A program made the position numbers and the translations under genes. A DNA stretch of 64,000 nucleotides from CAMYOC01 sp963704875 (GTDB taxonomy: Bacteria; Pseudomonadota; Gammaproteobacteria; Steroidobacterales; XN24): assembly GCA_963704875.1 (NCBI GenBank), contig CAVPIA010000005.1, positions 558,001 through 622,000 of the forward strand. The letters run 5' to 3'. Under the pieces are notes generated by a model. The model made no database searches. It was given only the letters and a program-made list of their open reading frames with translations, and had not been told where the DNA came from. Shown piece after piece: positions 37,552-45,918 of this stretch; the first letter of the stretch is position 1; each line of letters opens with the position of its first letter.

Positions 37552-38736
37552 CTAGAGGGTCCGGACGCCGATGGCTGTCGCCTCGCCGCCACCAATGCAA
37601 AGCGAGGCGATACCTGTCTGCAGCTCGCGCCGACGCAGCGCGTGAATCAGCGTGACGATCAGGCGGGCACCGCTTGCGCCGATCGGATGACCGAGCGCGC
37701 AGGCACCTCCGTTGACGTTGACCTTGTCGTGGTCGAGCTCCAGGTCATGGATCGCCGCCATTGTTACGACCGCGAAGGCCTCATTGATTTCGTACAGATC
37801 AACATCCCCTGTGTTCCAGCCCAGCTTCTCCTGCAGCGACTGAATCGCGAAAACCGGAGCGGTCGTAAACCACTCTGGCGCTTGCGCGAAACCGCTATGG
37901 CCGGCGATTTCCGCCAGCGGCTTGATGCCGCGCCGTTCGGCTTCGGACCGGCGCATCAATATCAGCGCCGCAGCGCCGTCAGAGATCGATGAGGAACTGG
38001 CAGCGGTGACGGTTCCGCCGTCGCGGCGGAATGCAGGACGCATTTCCGGGATCTTGCTGATATCGCATCGGCCTGGCTCTTCATCGGTATCCACCAGGGT
38101 CTCTCCGCGACGGGACTTGACTGTTACCGGCGCGATCTCGTCGCCAAAAGCGCCATCCTGGATCGCGCTCAGCGCGCGTTCTACTGACGCAATTGAAAAA
38201 CGATCCTGGGCCTCACGCGAGAATTGATACTTGTCCGCGGTAAGCTCGGCAAAATGCCCCATCATGTTGTTGTCGTAGGGATTCTGCAGACCGTCAAGAA
38301 ACATGTGATCGAGGACCTGCTGGTGGCCCAGCCGATAGCCTTGCCGGGCCTTGGGCAGCAGATACGGCGCCAGGCTCATCGATTCCATGCCGCCGGCGAG
38401 CACGATATCGGCCGATCCGGCACTGATAAGGTCGTGCGCCATCATCACGGCCTTCATCCCTGAACCGCAGACCTTGTTGATCGTGGTACAGGCAGTCGCC
38501 GTTGTCAGACCGGCAGCCAGCGCGGCCTGTCGGGCAGGCGCCTGGCCGATGCCAGCAGGCAGCACGCAGCCAAGGATCGCCTCGTTGATATCTTCCGCGG
38601 CCAGACCGGCATCCTCGACCGCAGCGGCTGCGGCCGCGGCACAGAGCTCAGGGGCCGGGACGGAGGACAAGCTGCCCTGAAAAGATCCGATTGGGGTACG
38701 GCGGGCGGAAACAATAACGACGCTTTCTTCGCTCAA
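37552..38736 (-). CDS. Acetyl-CoA C-acetyltransferase (thiolase)
   Basis: 394 residues. Degradative/biosynthetic thiolase type II with nucleophile Cys near residue 89 in TTINKVCGSGMKAVMMA, His in NVNGGACALGHPIGASGAR, and the second active Cys in ASLCIGGGEATAIGV. Length and GGMESMSLAPYLLP match acetoacetyl-CoA thiolases. It sits between the isovaleryl-CoA dehydrogenase and carboxylase beta genes. Likely role: cleaving acetoacetyl-CoA formed by the acetoacetyl-CoA synthetase to two acetyl-CoA, completing leucine oxidation. Confidence 0.94.
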   Translation of the reverse strand: MSEESVVIVSARRTPIGSFQGSLSSVPAPELCAAAAAAAVEDAGLAAEDINEAILGCVLPAGIGQAPARQAALAAGLTTATACTTINKVCGSGMKAVMMAHDLISAGSADIVLAGGMESMSLAPYLLPKARQGYRLGHQQVLDHMFLDGLQNPYDNNMMGHFAELTADKYQFSREAQDRFSIASVERALSAIQDGAFGDEIAPVTVKSRRGETLVDTDEEPGRCDISKIPEMRPAFRRDGGTVTAASSSSISDGAAALILMRRSEAERRGIKPLAEIAGHSGFAQAPEWFTTAPVFAIQSLQEKLGWNTGDVDLYEINEAFAVVTMAAIHDLELDHDKVNVNGGACALGHPIGASGARLIVTLIHALRRRELQTGIASLCIGGGEATAIGVRTL

Positions 38737-38761
38737 TGCGCAAACTCCTTGGTGTAGCCGA

Positions 38762-39934
38762 TCATGAATCCGACGCGGTCGCTCGCATCAGCTCGCGGCC
38801 GATAAGCATGCGCCGGATCTCGCTGGTGCCTGCGCCGATCTCATAGAGCTTGGCATCGCGCAGCAAGCGCCCGGTCGCGTATTCGTTGATATATCCGTTT
38901 CCGCCCAGTGTCTGGATTGCTTCCAGCGCAAGCTTGACCGCTGATTGTGACGCCAGCAGCAGGCAGGCCGCTGCATCCTGACGGGTCGGCTGACCGCGAT
39001 CGAATTGCTCGGCGATGCGATAAGAAAACGCGCGTGCCGACTGCAGCGCGGTATACATATCCGCGAGCTTGGCCTGCATGATGCCGAACTCGCCGATCGC
39101 CCGGCCGAATTGCTTGCGCTCATGCGCATAGGGCAGGACGGCGTCCATGCAGGCTTGCATGATCCCCAGCGGGCCGGCGGACAACACCACTCGCTCCGAG
39201 TCCAGGCCACGCATCAGGATATAGACGCCTTCATTCACCTTGCCGAGGACATTGGCTTCCGGGATACGGCAATCCTCAAACACCAGCTCGCAGGTCTGTG
39301 AGCCGCGCATGCCGAGCTTGTCCAGCTTTTGTGCGGTGCTGAAACCCGGCATGCCTTTTTCAACGATGAATGCAGTCATGCACTTCGAGCCTGCCTCACG
39401 GCCCGCGGTACGCATATAAACCAGTAAGGTCGACGCCTCCGGTCCGTTGGTGATCCACATCTTTGATCCGTTGGCCACCCAGACGTCGCCGTCTTTCTCA
39501 GCCCGGCAGCTCATCGAGCCGACGACGTCGGATCCCGCCCCGGACTCGGACATGGCGAGCGCGCCTACCGCTTCGCCGCTACATAATCCCGGCAGCCAGC
39601 GCTGTCGCTGCTCTTCGCTCGCGTTCAGGAAGATGTTGTTGACGCAAAGATTGGAATGGGCTCCATAGGACAGGCCAACGGATGCTGAGGCGCGGGATAT
39701 CTCCTCCATCGCGATCACGTGAGCAAGATAGCTCATGCCGGAGCCGCCGTATTCTTCGGGCACGGTGATGCCGAGCAGTCCCATTTCACCCAGCTTGAGC
39801 CACAGGTCTTGCGGGAAAGCGTTCTCCTCATCGATCTTCGCGGCGCGTGGCGCGATCTCGACCTCTGCAAAGCGACGCACCGCATCACGCAGCAAATCCA
39901 GATCTTCGTTGATCTCAGTATTGAAAGCGGTCAC
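38762..39934 (-). CDS. liuA: Isovaleryl-CoA dehydrogenase
   Basis: FAD acyl-CoA dehydrogenase converting isovaleryl-CoA to 3-methylcrotonyl-CoA, 390 residues. The catalytic base is in the position special to isovaleryl-CoA dehydrogenases: Glu247 in MRGLDSERVVLSAGP. The usual C-terminal Glu site of medium-chain enzymes reads YEIGAGTSEIRRM, with Gly instead. Other family parts: YGGSGMSYLAHVIAMEEISRASASVGLSYGAHSNLCVNNI, ALAMSESGAGSDV, WITNGP. Electrons go to ETF, encoded further downstream on the same strand. It follows leucine dehydrogenase by 71 bp. Confidence 0.96.
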   Translation of the reverse strand: MTAFNTEINEDLDLLRDAVRRFAEVEIAPRAAKIDEENAFPQDLWLKLGEMGLLGITVPEEYGGSGMSYLAHVIAMEEISRASASVGLSYGAHSNLCVNNIFLNASEEQRQRWLPGLCSGEAVGALAMSESGAGSDVVGSMSCRAEKDGDVWVANGSKMWITNGPEASTLLVYMRTAGREAGSKCMTAFIVEKGMPGFSTAQKLDKLGMRGSQTCELVFEDCRIPEANVLGKVNEGVYILMRGLDSERVVLSAGPLGIMQACMDAVLPYAHERKQFGRAIGEFGIMQAKLADMYTALQSARAFSYRIAEQFDRGQPTRQDAAACLLLASQSAVKLALEAIQTLGGNGYINEYATGRLLRDAKLYEIGAGTSEIRRMLIGRELMRATASDS

Positions 39935-39961
39935 CGCGGCTCCTCGGAAAAAGGAAAAACA

Positions 39962-39980
39962 AATGATTCAGGGCCGCCGC
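39962..39980. repeat. 19-bp intergenic repeat, copy 2
   Basis: AATGATTCAGGGCCGCCGC, one mismatch to 32112-32130. It lies 28 bp upstream of the isovaleryl-CoA dehydrogenase start. Confidence 0.7.
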
Positions 39981-40005
39981 CGCAGCCCCGGCAAACAGGC
40001 GCCAA

Positions 40006-41127
40006 TCAGCCGCCAGTCGCGGTGGTGTGCGGTCTGCGTCCGGACAGCCGGTCCTTGAAGCGTTTCGAATAGAAGCGGCGCACTTTGCCGATGGCTTCGA
40101 TCCGTTCTTCCGCCAGTCTGTCCGCGGCTTGCCAGCTCGGGATGCCGTCGCGATCGGCGATGCTGAAGATGTTGCCAATAATATTGTAGATGGTGCTGAC
40201 GGTGCGGTAGGCGCGATCGCGGTCGTAGCCTTGCAGCTCGATGGCGACATTCATCAGGCCGCCGGCGTTGATCGCGTAGTCCGGTGCGTACAGGATGCCC
40301 CGATCCTCCAGCACGGTACCCCACTCTTCGGACTCGAGCTGATTGTTGGCACTGCCCGCAACGATGTCGCATTTCAGGCGCGGCACAGTGTCTTCGTTGA
40401 TCACGCCGCCAAGGGCGCAGGGCGCAAACACGTTTGCGTCAACATCGTAGATCTGGTCCATCGGCACAGCCTCGGCGCCCAGTTCCGCCACGGCGCGCTC
40501 GACCCGCGATTCGTTGATATCGCAGACCATCACTTTGGCACCGGCTTCGCGCAGGTACTTGGTCAGGTAGTAGCCCACGTGGCCACAGCCCTGGATGGAG
40601 AAACTGCGTTTGCCTGGATCGTCATCACCGTACTTTCGGGAGAGACAGGCCTTGATGCCCTGCAGCGTGCCGTAGGCGGTAAACGGGGAGGGGTCGCCGC
40701 TACCGCCATGCACCCGGTGGACGCCGACCACGCGGTCCGTTTCCTGGTAGATGTAGTCCATGTCCTCTACCGAAGTCCCAACGTCCTCTGCGGTGATGTA
40801 ACGGCCGCCAAGCGAGCCGATAAAACGACCCAGCGAGCGGAACAGCGCTTCACTCTTGTCTGCTTCGGGGTTGCCGATCAGCACGGCCTTGCCGCCGCCC
40901 AGATTGAGACCCGATACGGCCGCCTTGTAGGTCATGCCGCGGGACAAACGCAATACGTCGCGCAGGGCCTCCTGCTCGTTCTGATAGGGCCACATGCGCA
41001 GGCCGCCCAGGGCCGGGCCGAGGGTAGTATTGTGGATTGCCACAATGGCCTTGAGGCCAGTGTCTTCGCACTGAAAAAACACGACTTGCTCGTGCCCCAT
41101 CTCGCGTAGGGTCTCGAAGAGCTCCAT
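40006..41127 (-). CDS. Leucine (branched-chain amino acid) dehydrogenase
   Basis: NAD-dependent oxidative deaminase of the Glu/Leu/Phe/Val dehydrogenase family, converting leucine to 4-methyl-2-oxopentanoate. 373 residues, close to bacillar LeuDH (364) and shorter than glutamate dehydrogenases. Substrate motifs: LGPALGGLRMWPY, and GMTYKAAVSGLNLGGGKAV with both catalytic lysines. The Rossmann motif is IQGCGHVGYYLTKYL; DYAINAGGLMNVAIELQGYD is typical of LeuDH. It is the first gene of the leucine block and divergent from icmF across 332 bp. A perfect palindrome lies just upstream of its start. Confidence 0.93.
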   Translation of the reverse strand: MELFETLREMGHEQVVFFQCEDTGLKAIVAIHNTTLGPALGGLRMWPYQNEQEALRDVLRLSRGMTYKAAVSGLNLGGGKAVLIGNPEADKSEALFRSLGRFIGSLGGRYITAEDVGTSVEDMDYIYQETDRVVGVHRVHGGSGDPSPFTAYGTLQGIKACLSRKYGDDDPGKRSFSIQGCGHVGYYLTKYLREAGAKVMVCDINESRVERAVAELGAEAVPMDQIYDVDANVFAPCALGGVINEDTVPRLKCDIVAGSANNQLESEEWGTVLEDRGILYAPDYAINAGGLMNVAIELQGYDRDRAYRTVSTIYNIIGNIFSIADRDGIPSWQAADRLAEERIEAIGKVRRFYSKRFKDRLSGRRPHTTATGG

Positions 41128-41459
41128 TCGTTCTCCTCCTGAAGGAATGCCTTTGCAAAGGACTGTCAGAGTACTGGCTGCGGGCGCGCGCCCATGAGTG
41201 GAATCGACGATCGACGCACAGCCGGCCCCGGCTTGAAATCATCTCGGGTTTCATCGTGTTGAGAGCGAAGTGCCCGAATTACCGTTGCTGCTTTGCGCTG
41301 CCTGCTTCCTGGCGCGGCTTAGCGCAACGGCGGGCGAGATTATAGTCGGGGAAAGCGAATCCTGCATGACAGGTCGGCATTGCAGTGCAGCAATCTGACC
41401 CGTGAGGGCGCTCTGCGGATTGTCGCTATAATCGAGACGCGGCGGCCCTGGCCGCGACC
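41128..41459. promoter_or_regulatory. Divergent intergenic region, leucine dehydrogenase / icmF
   Basis: 332 bp between two divergent catabolic genes, with no open frame I support. It contains a 12-bp perfect palindrome CCTTTGCAAAGG (41150-41161), 23 bp upstream of the leucine dehydrogenase start, and a consensus -10 TATAAT (41427-41432) 28 bp before the icmF ATG. The -35 for the latter is poor, which would fit activator control. The regulator is not in the window. Confidence 0.5.
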
Positions 41460-44400
41460 ATGCGGAAACCGGATGATTGCCCGATGAGTAGCGCAGCCGA
41501 AGACATCACCCTGCCTGAAGAAGAGCTCAGCGATACCCCGTTGCGCTTTATCAGTGCCGCGTCTTTGTTTGACGGTCACGACGCCGCGATAAATATCATC
41601 CGGCGGCTGCTACAGAGTCATGGCGCCGAAGTGATTCATCTTGGGCACAATCGCAGCGTGGCCGATATCGTTCGTGCGGCTTTGCAGGAGGACGTGGATG
41701 CGATCGCCTGCAGTTCCTACCAGGGCGGACACAACGAATATTTCCGTTACATGGTCGACATGTTGCGGGAGGCCGACGCGGAGCACATCAGGGTGGTTGT
41801 CGGCGGTGGCGGCACTATCGCGCCGCAGGAGATCGCCGAACTGGAAGCCCATGGCGTAGAAAAAATTTACGATGCCAACGATGGTATGCGCCTGGGTCTG
41901 GAAGGCATGGTCAAAGATGTGTTCAGGCGGGTGCGGGCATGGCCGCGGCCGAAGGCGACCAGCGAGCCAGTGACGGCGGGTGACCACCTCCAGCTGGGTC
42001 AGATGCTGAGTTTGCTTGAGGCCTCGGTGGAGACCCCTGAGAAAACTGAGGGCATTCGCCGCCGTTGGGCCAGGGCCGGCCGCACCGTGCCGGTTGTCGG
42101 CATCACCGGGACCGGCGGCGCCGGCAAAAGCAGCCTGACCGACGAATTGCTGAATCGATTCCTGCGTGCCTTCCCGGACAAACGCATCGCGGTGCTGGCG
42201 GTGGATCCGACCCGGCGCCGTTCAGGCGGCGCGCTGCTGGGCGACCGGATACGTATGAACAGTCTGTCTGACGAGCGGATATTCATGCGCTCCATGGCGA
42301 CGCGACGCCAGCATCTGGCAACCAGCGCGGTTTTGCGGGACAGCATCGAATTTCTGAAGGATTCCGGCTTCGATCTGATCATTGCCGAAACCGCCGGCAT
42401 CGGCCAGAGTGATACCGAGATCGTCGATCTGGTGGATCTGTCCATCTATGTCATGACCAGCGACTATGGCGCTGCCAGCCAGCTGGAGAAGATCGACATG
42501 CTGGACTATGCGGATCTGGTCGCGCTCAACAAGTTCGAGAAGCGTGGCGCCGAAGATGCGTTGCGTGACGTGCGCAAGCAATGGAAGCGCAACCGCAAGG
42601 CATTCAGCTTGAGCGATGATCAGGTGCCGGTCTATCCGACCATTGCCAGTCAGTTCAACGACCCCGGGATCAACCGGTTCTTTGCCGCGGTATGCAACGC
42701 GATTGGCGAGCGCATGCCGGATCTGGCGCAGCAGTGGCTGCCAGGCGACTTGATTGGCCCGCCGTCCGAGGCGAGGCGCTCCCTGATTCCGCCGCAACGG
42801 GTTCGTTACCTGGCGGAGATCGCGGAGACCGGACGGTCCGCGAATCGGGATGCCGTCGCGCTGGCGGATATTGCCAGTCGCGCCCACGCCTGCTATCGGG
42901 CGCTGGAGGAGCTTGGCGACAACTTGCCAGAGCCGTTGCACGCGTATCCCCAGACCGGTCTTGATGAGGGTGATGGCAGCCGCTGTGGTCTGCGTCAGCG
43001 GTACAACGAGCTTCTCAGGGAACTGGGCTCTGATGTTGTGGCCATGCTGCAGGAATGGCCGGAACGCGCCGAGGGCGTGCGCGCTGAGCGTTTTACCTAT
43101 CGGGTCAGAGACCGCGATATCACCGGTGAGAACTACACAAGTTCGCTAAGTCACCTGCAGATTCCAAAGATCGCGGCGCCTGCTTGCAAGGATTGGGGGG
43201 AGCAGCTGCTGTTTCTGCTCAAGGAAAACCTGCCTGGCCGCTATCCATATACTGCCGGGGTCTATCCTTATCGGCGCGAAGCCGAGGACCCGATACGGAT
43301 GTTTGCCGGCGAGGGCATGGCCGAGCGCACCAATCGCCGTTTCCATTACCTGTCGGCCGGACATCCGGCAACCCGTTTGTCTACCGCGTTTGATTCGGTG
43401 ACGCTGTATGGCGAGGACCCGGATGAGCGGCCCGATATCTATGGCCGGGTCGGCAATTCGGGCGTGTCCATCGCCACCGTGGATGACATGAAGCGTCTGT
43501 ATTCGGGTTTTGATCTGTGCGCCCCGAATACTTCGGTGTCGATGACCATCAATGGGCCGGCGCCGATGATCCTGGCGATGTTTATGAACGCGGCGGTGGA
43601 CCAGCGCGTCGAGCGACATCTGCGTGAGACCGGCAGCTGGGAAGCGGCGCAGGCGCGCATCGATGAATTTTTCGCGCAACGGGAGCGTCCGGTTTATCGC
43701 GGCGATCTGCCGCCCGGGCACGACGGCAGTGGTCTGGGGCTATTGGGTATCAGCGGCGACCGCCTGGTGGATGCCGAGACTTATGGCCGGATTCGTGACG
43801 AGACCCTGAGTCAGGTTCGGGGCACGGTCCAGGCGGATATCCTGAAAGAGGACCAGGCGCAGAACACCTGCATTTTCTCGACTGAATTCGCGCTCCGGAT
43901 GATGGGCGATGTGCAGGACTATTTTATCGACCATCGGGTGCGCAATTTCTACAGTGTCTCGATCAGCGGTTATCACATCGCTGAAGCCGGAGCGAACCCT
44001 ATCTCGCAGCTGGCGTTCACGCTGGCCAACGGTTTCACATTTGTCGAGTATTACCTCAGCCGGGGCATGCTGGTTGATGACTTCGCACCCAACCTGAGTT
44101 TCTTTTTCTCCAACGGCATGGATCCGGAATACGCGGTCATCGGGCGGGTGGCGCGGCGCATCTGGGCACGCGCAATGCGGCAGCTTTATGGCGCCGGTCC
44201 GCGCAGTCAGATGCTCAAGTACCATATCCAAACATCTGGTCGAAGCCTCCATGCTCAGGAGATACAATTCAACGACATACGGACGACATTGCAAGCTCTT
44301 TATGCGTTGTTCGACAACTGCAACAGTCTGCACACCAACGCCTTCGACGAGGCGATCACAACGCCGACAGAGGACTCAGTGCGTCGCGCCGTTGCGATTC

Positions 44401-44921
44401 AGATGATCATCAATAAGGAACTGGGCCTGAATGCGGTGCAGAATCCCTTGCAGGGATCGTTTGCGATCGATCAGCTGACTGATCTCGTGGAAGAGGCTGT
44501 CTACCAGGAATTCGACCGGCTGTCGGACCGTGGCGGTGTGCTGGGCGCGATGGAGACCATGTACCAGCGTGGCAAGATCCAGGAAGAGAGCCTGTATTAC
44601 GAGTCGCGCAAGCACGACGGCAGTTTGCCTATTGTTGGCGTCAACACCTTCAAGGCACAACACGGTAGCGAAGAAGAACACGGAGCGATGGAGCTGATCC
44701 GCTCGACAGACGAGGAAAAGCAGGCGCAGGTACAAGCGATCCGGGCATTCAGGTCGGCTCATGAAGACGACGGTGAAAGCGCCATTCGGCGGCTGCAGGA
44801 AGTTGCTGCAAAAGACGGCAATGTGTTCGCCGAGTTGATGGAGGCGGTGAAGGTGTGCACACTCGGGCAAATATCGCACGGCCTGTATCAGGTGGGCGGT
44901 CAGTACCGGCGGAACATGTAG
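41460..44921 (+). CDS. icmF: Fused isobutyryl-CoA mutase IcmF
   Basis: Adenosylcobalamin-dependent mutase interconverting isobutyryl-CoA and n-butyryl-CoA; purified homologues also isomerise isovaleryl-CoA and pivalyl-CoA. 1153 residues in the IcmF order: B12-binding domain first (FDGHDAAINIIRRLL with the cobalt-ligand His40; SSYQGGHNEY; GGGG at 115-118), then a MeaB-like G-protein chaperone (P-loop GTGGAGKSS at 217-225, ETAGIGQSDTEIVD, NKFEKR), then the mutase barrel (PYTAGVYPYRREAEDPIRMFAGEGMAERTNRRFHYLSAG, TAFDSVTLYGEDPD). The barrel lacks the Tyr/Arg pattern of methylmalonyl-CoA mutase. An ATG at 41484 is an alternative start. Confidence 0.95.
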   Translation: MRKPDDCPMSSAAEDITLPEEELSDTPLRFISAASLFDGHDAAINIIRRLLQSHGAEVIHLGHNRSVADIVRAALQEDVDAIACSSYQGGHNEYFRYMVDMLREADAEHIRVVVGGGGTIAPQEIAELEAHGVEKIYDANDGMRLGLEGMVKDVFRRVRAWPRPKATSEPVTAGDHLQLGQMLSLLEASVETPEKTEGIRRRWARAGRTVPVVGITGTGGAGKSSLTDELLNRFLRAFPDKRIAVLAVDPTRRRSGGALLGDRIRMNSLSDERIFMRSMATRRQHLATSAVLRDSIEFLKDSGFDLIIAETAGIGQSDTEIVDLVDLSIYVMTSDYGAASQLEKIDMLDYADLVALNKFEKRGAEDALRDVRKQWKRNRKAFSLSDDQVPVYPTIASQFNDPGINRFFAAVCNAIGERMPDLAQQWLPGDLIGPPSEARRSLIPPQRVRYLAEIAETGRSANRDAVALADIASRAHACYRALEELGDNLPEPLHAYPQTGLDEGDGSRCGLRQRYNELLRELGSDVVAMLQEWPERAEGVRAERFTYRVRDRDITGENYTSSLSHLQIPKIAAPACKDWGEQLLFLLKENLPGRYPYTAGVYPYRREAEDPIRMFAGEGMAERTNRRFHYLSAGHPATRLSTAFDSVTLYGEDPDERPDIYGRVGNSGVSIATVDDMKRLYSGFDLCAPNTSVSMTINGPAPMILAMFMNAAVDQRVERHLRETGSWEAAQARIDEFFAQRERPVYRGDLPPGHDGSGLGLLGISGDRLVDAETYGRIRDETLSQVRGTVQADILKEDQAQNTCIFSTEFALRMMGDVQDYFIDHRVRNFYSVSISGYHIAEAGANPISQLAFTLANGFTFVEYYLSRGMLVDDFAPNLSFFFSNGMDPEYAVIGRVARRIWARAMRQLYGAGPRSQMLKYHIQTSGRSLHAQEIQFNDIRTTLQALYALFDNCNSLHTNAFDEAITTPTEDSVRRAVAIQMIINKELGLNAVQNPLQGSFAIDQLTDLVEEAVYQEFDRLSDRGGVLGAMETMYQRGKIQEESLYYESRKHDGSLPIVGVNTFKAQHGSEEEHGAMELIRSTDEEKQAQVQAIRAFRSAHEDDGESAIRRLQEVAAKDGNVFAELMEAVKVCTLGQISHGLYQVGGQYRRNM

Positions 44922-45120
44922 AAAACATGTAGGACAGATTGGGGGGGAACCGGTCGTGATGGGGGTGACCGGAATAGTCCCGGGAAAACAAAGGATTACA
45001 AATGAATCCTGCAGTGCTTACGCACGCAGCCGTGATCTTTTTTTTCAAAAGGCTTTCTGCTAGCTTTGAGCGCTTACGAAAGCCTCCTCACTTTTTACAA
45101 TCTCCAGCGAAGGGAAGCTC
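44922..45120 (+). promoter_or_regulatory. Leader region of the TonB operon
   Basis: 199 bp between icmF and the DUF3450 gene. It contains an eight-T run (about 45038-45045) followed by an inverted repeat GGCTTTC / GAAAGCC (45051-45057 and 45078-45084, 20-nt loop). The T run precedes rather than follows the repeat, so it is not a classical terminator for icmF. It could be a regulator site. No clear -35/-10 pair. Confidence 0.35.
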
Positions 45121-45918
45121 ATGCAAACACAGAAGAAATCGCGCCCTGCCGTTCGGCTCGGGGCGGCGCTCGCGGCGGGCCTGTTGGCCCTGTGCGTGTC
45201 AGCGGCCAACGCATCCGAAAGGGTGGTGACGTCGAGCCTGGCGGAGCAAAAGGCAAGCGATTCAGCCTCGCAGAAGTCCCAGCAGCGGATTGCGCAGCTC
45301 GCCGATCAGACCTCGGAGCTCATCGGTGACTACAGGCTTGCCCTGCAAAAGCTGGACCGGGTCAAGATTTACAATCGCCATCTGCAGACCCTGGTCAACA
45401 GCCAGGAAGAAGAGAAGGCGAATATCAACCGTCAGCTGGAAGATTTTCAGGTCGTGCAGACCGAGATCGTGCCGCTGATGGAGATCATGATCGCCAATCT
45501 CGAAGAATTTATCGCGATGGACCTGCCGTTCAATCTTGAGGAACGCAACGACCGAATCGCCGCCCTGCGGGAGATGATGGACGACTCTGAAATCACCATT
45601 TCGGAGAAGTACCGCAAGATCATGGAGGCTTACCAGATCGAGACCAATTTCGGCCGCGATATGGAAGCGCGCAACGGCGCGCTGGACCTGGGCGGTGAAT
45701 CCCGCGAGGTCCAGTTCCTGCGCCTGGGGCGCCTGTTGCTTGCCTACCAGACGGCCAGCAAAGAGGACACCGGTTTTTTCAACCCCAACACCCGTCAGTG
45801 GGAAGCATTGCCGGCTGAATACCGCTCAGCGATCACTGAAGGATTACGCATTGCACGCAAGCAGGCGCCGCCGAACCTGCTGATGCTGCCCGTGACCGCG
45901 CCGGAGGCCTCCCAATGA
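45121..45918 (+). CDS. DUF3450 periplasmic coiled-coil protein (TonB system)
   Basis: 265 residues with a cleavable signal peptide (about 11-31, ending SAANA). The mature part is a long coiled coil (about 45-130: SQQRIAQLADQTSELIGDYRLALQKLD..., NINRQLEDFQVVQTEIVPLME) and a C-terminal region with RLGRLLLAYQTASKEDTGFFNPNTRQWEALP, the DUF3450 signature. DUF3450 genes regularly open operons encoding ExbB/ExbD/TonB, as here; the protein probably contacts the large ExbB in the periplasm. Its stop overlaps the next start by 4 nt (ATGA). Confidence 0.9.
   Translation: MQTQKKSRPAVRLGAALAAGLLALCVSAANASERVVTSSLAEQKASDSASQKSQQRIAQLADQTSELIGDYRLALQKLDRVKIYNRHLQTLVNSQEEEKANINRQLEDFQVVQTEIVPLMEIMIANLEEFIAMDLPFNLEERNDRIAALREMMDDSEITISEKYRKIMEAYQIETNFGRDMEARNGALDLGGESREVQFLRLGRLLLAYQTASKEDTGFFNPNTRQWEALPAEYRSAITEGLRIARKQAPPNLLMLPVTAPEASQ

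Noticed and set aside
40027..41109. 360-codon plus-strand open frame over leucine dehydrogenase
   Set aside because: Antisense shadow with no recognisable family; leucine dehydrogenase on the other strand is fully supported.
41460..44921. Methylmalonyl-CoA mutase
   Set aside because: The fused B12-domain/G-protein/mutase order and the substrate-site sequence match isobutyryl-CoA mutase IcmF, not methylmalonyl-CoA mutase.
45051..45084. Intrinsic terminator for icmF
   Set aside because: The inverted repeat has a 20-nt loop and the T run precedes it on the plus strand, so it does not have terminator form.
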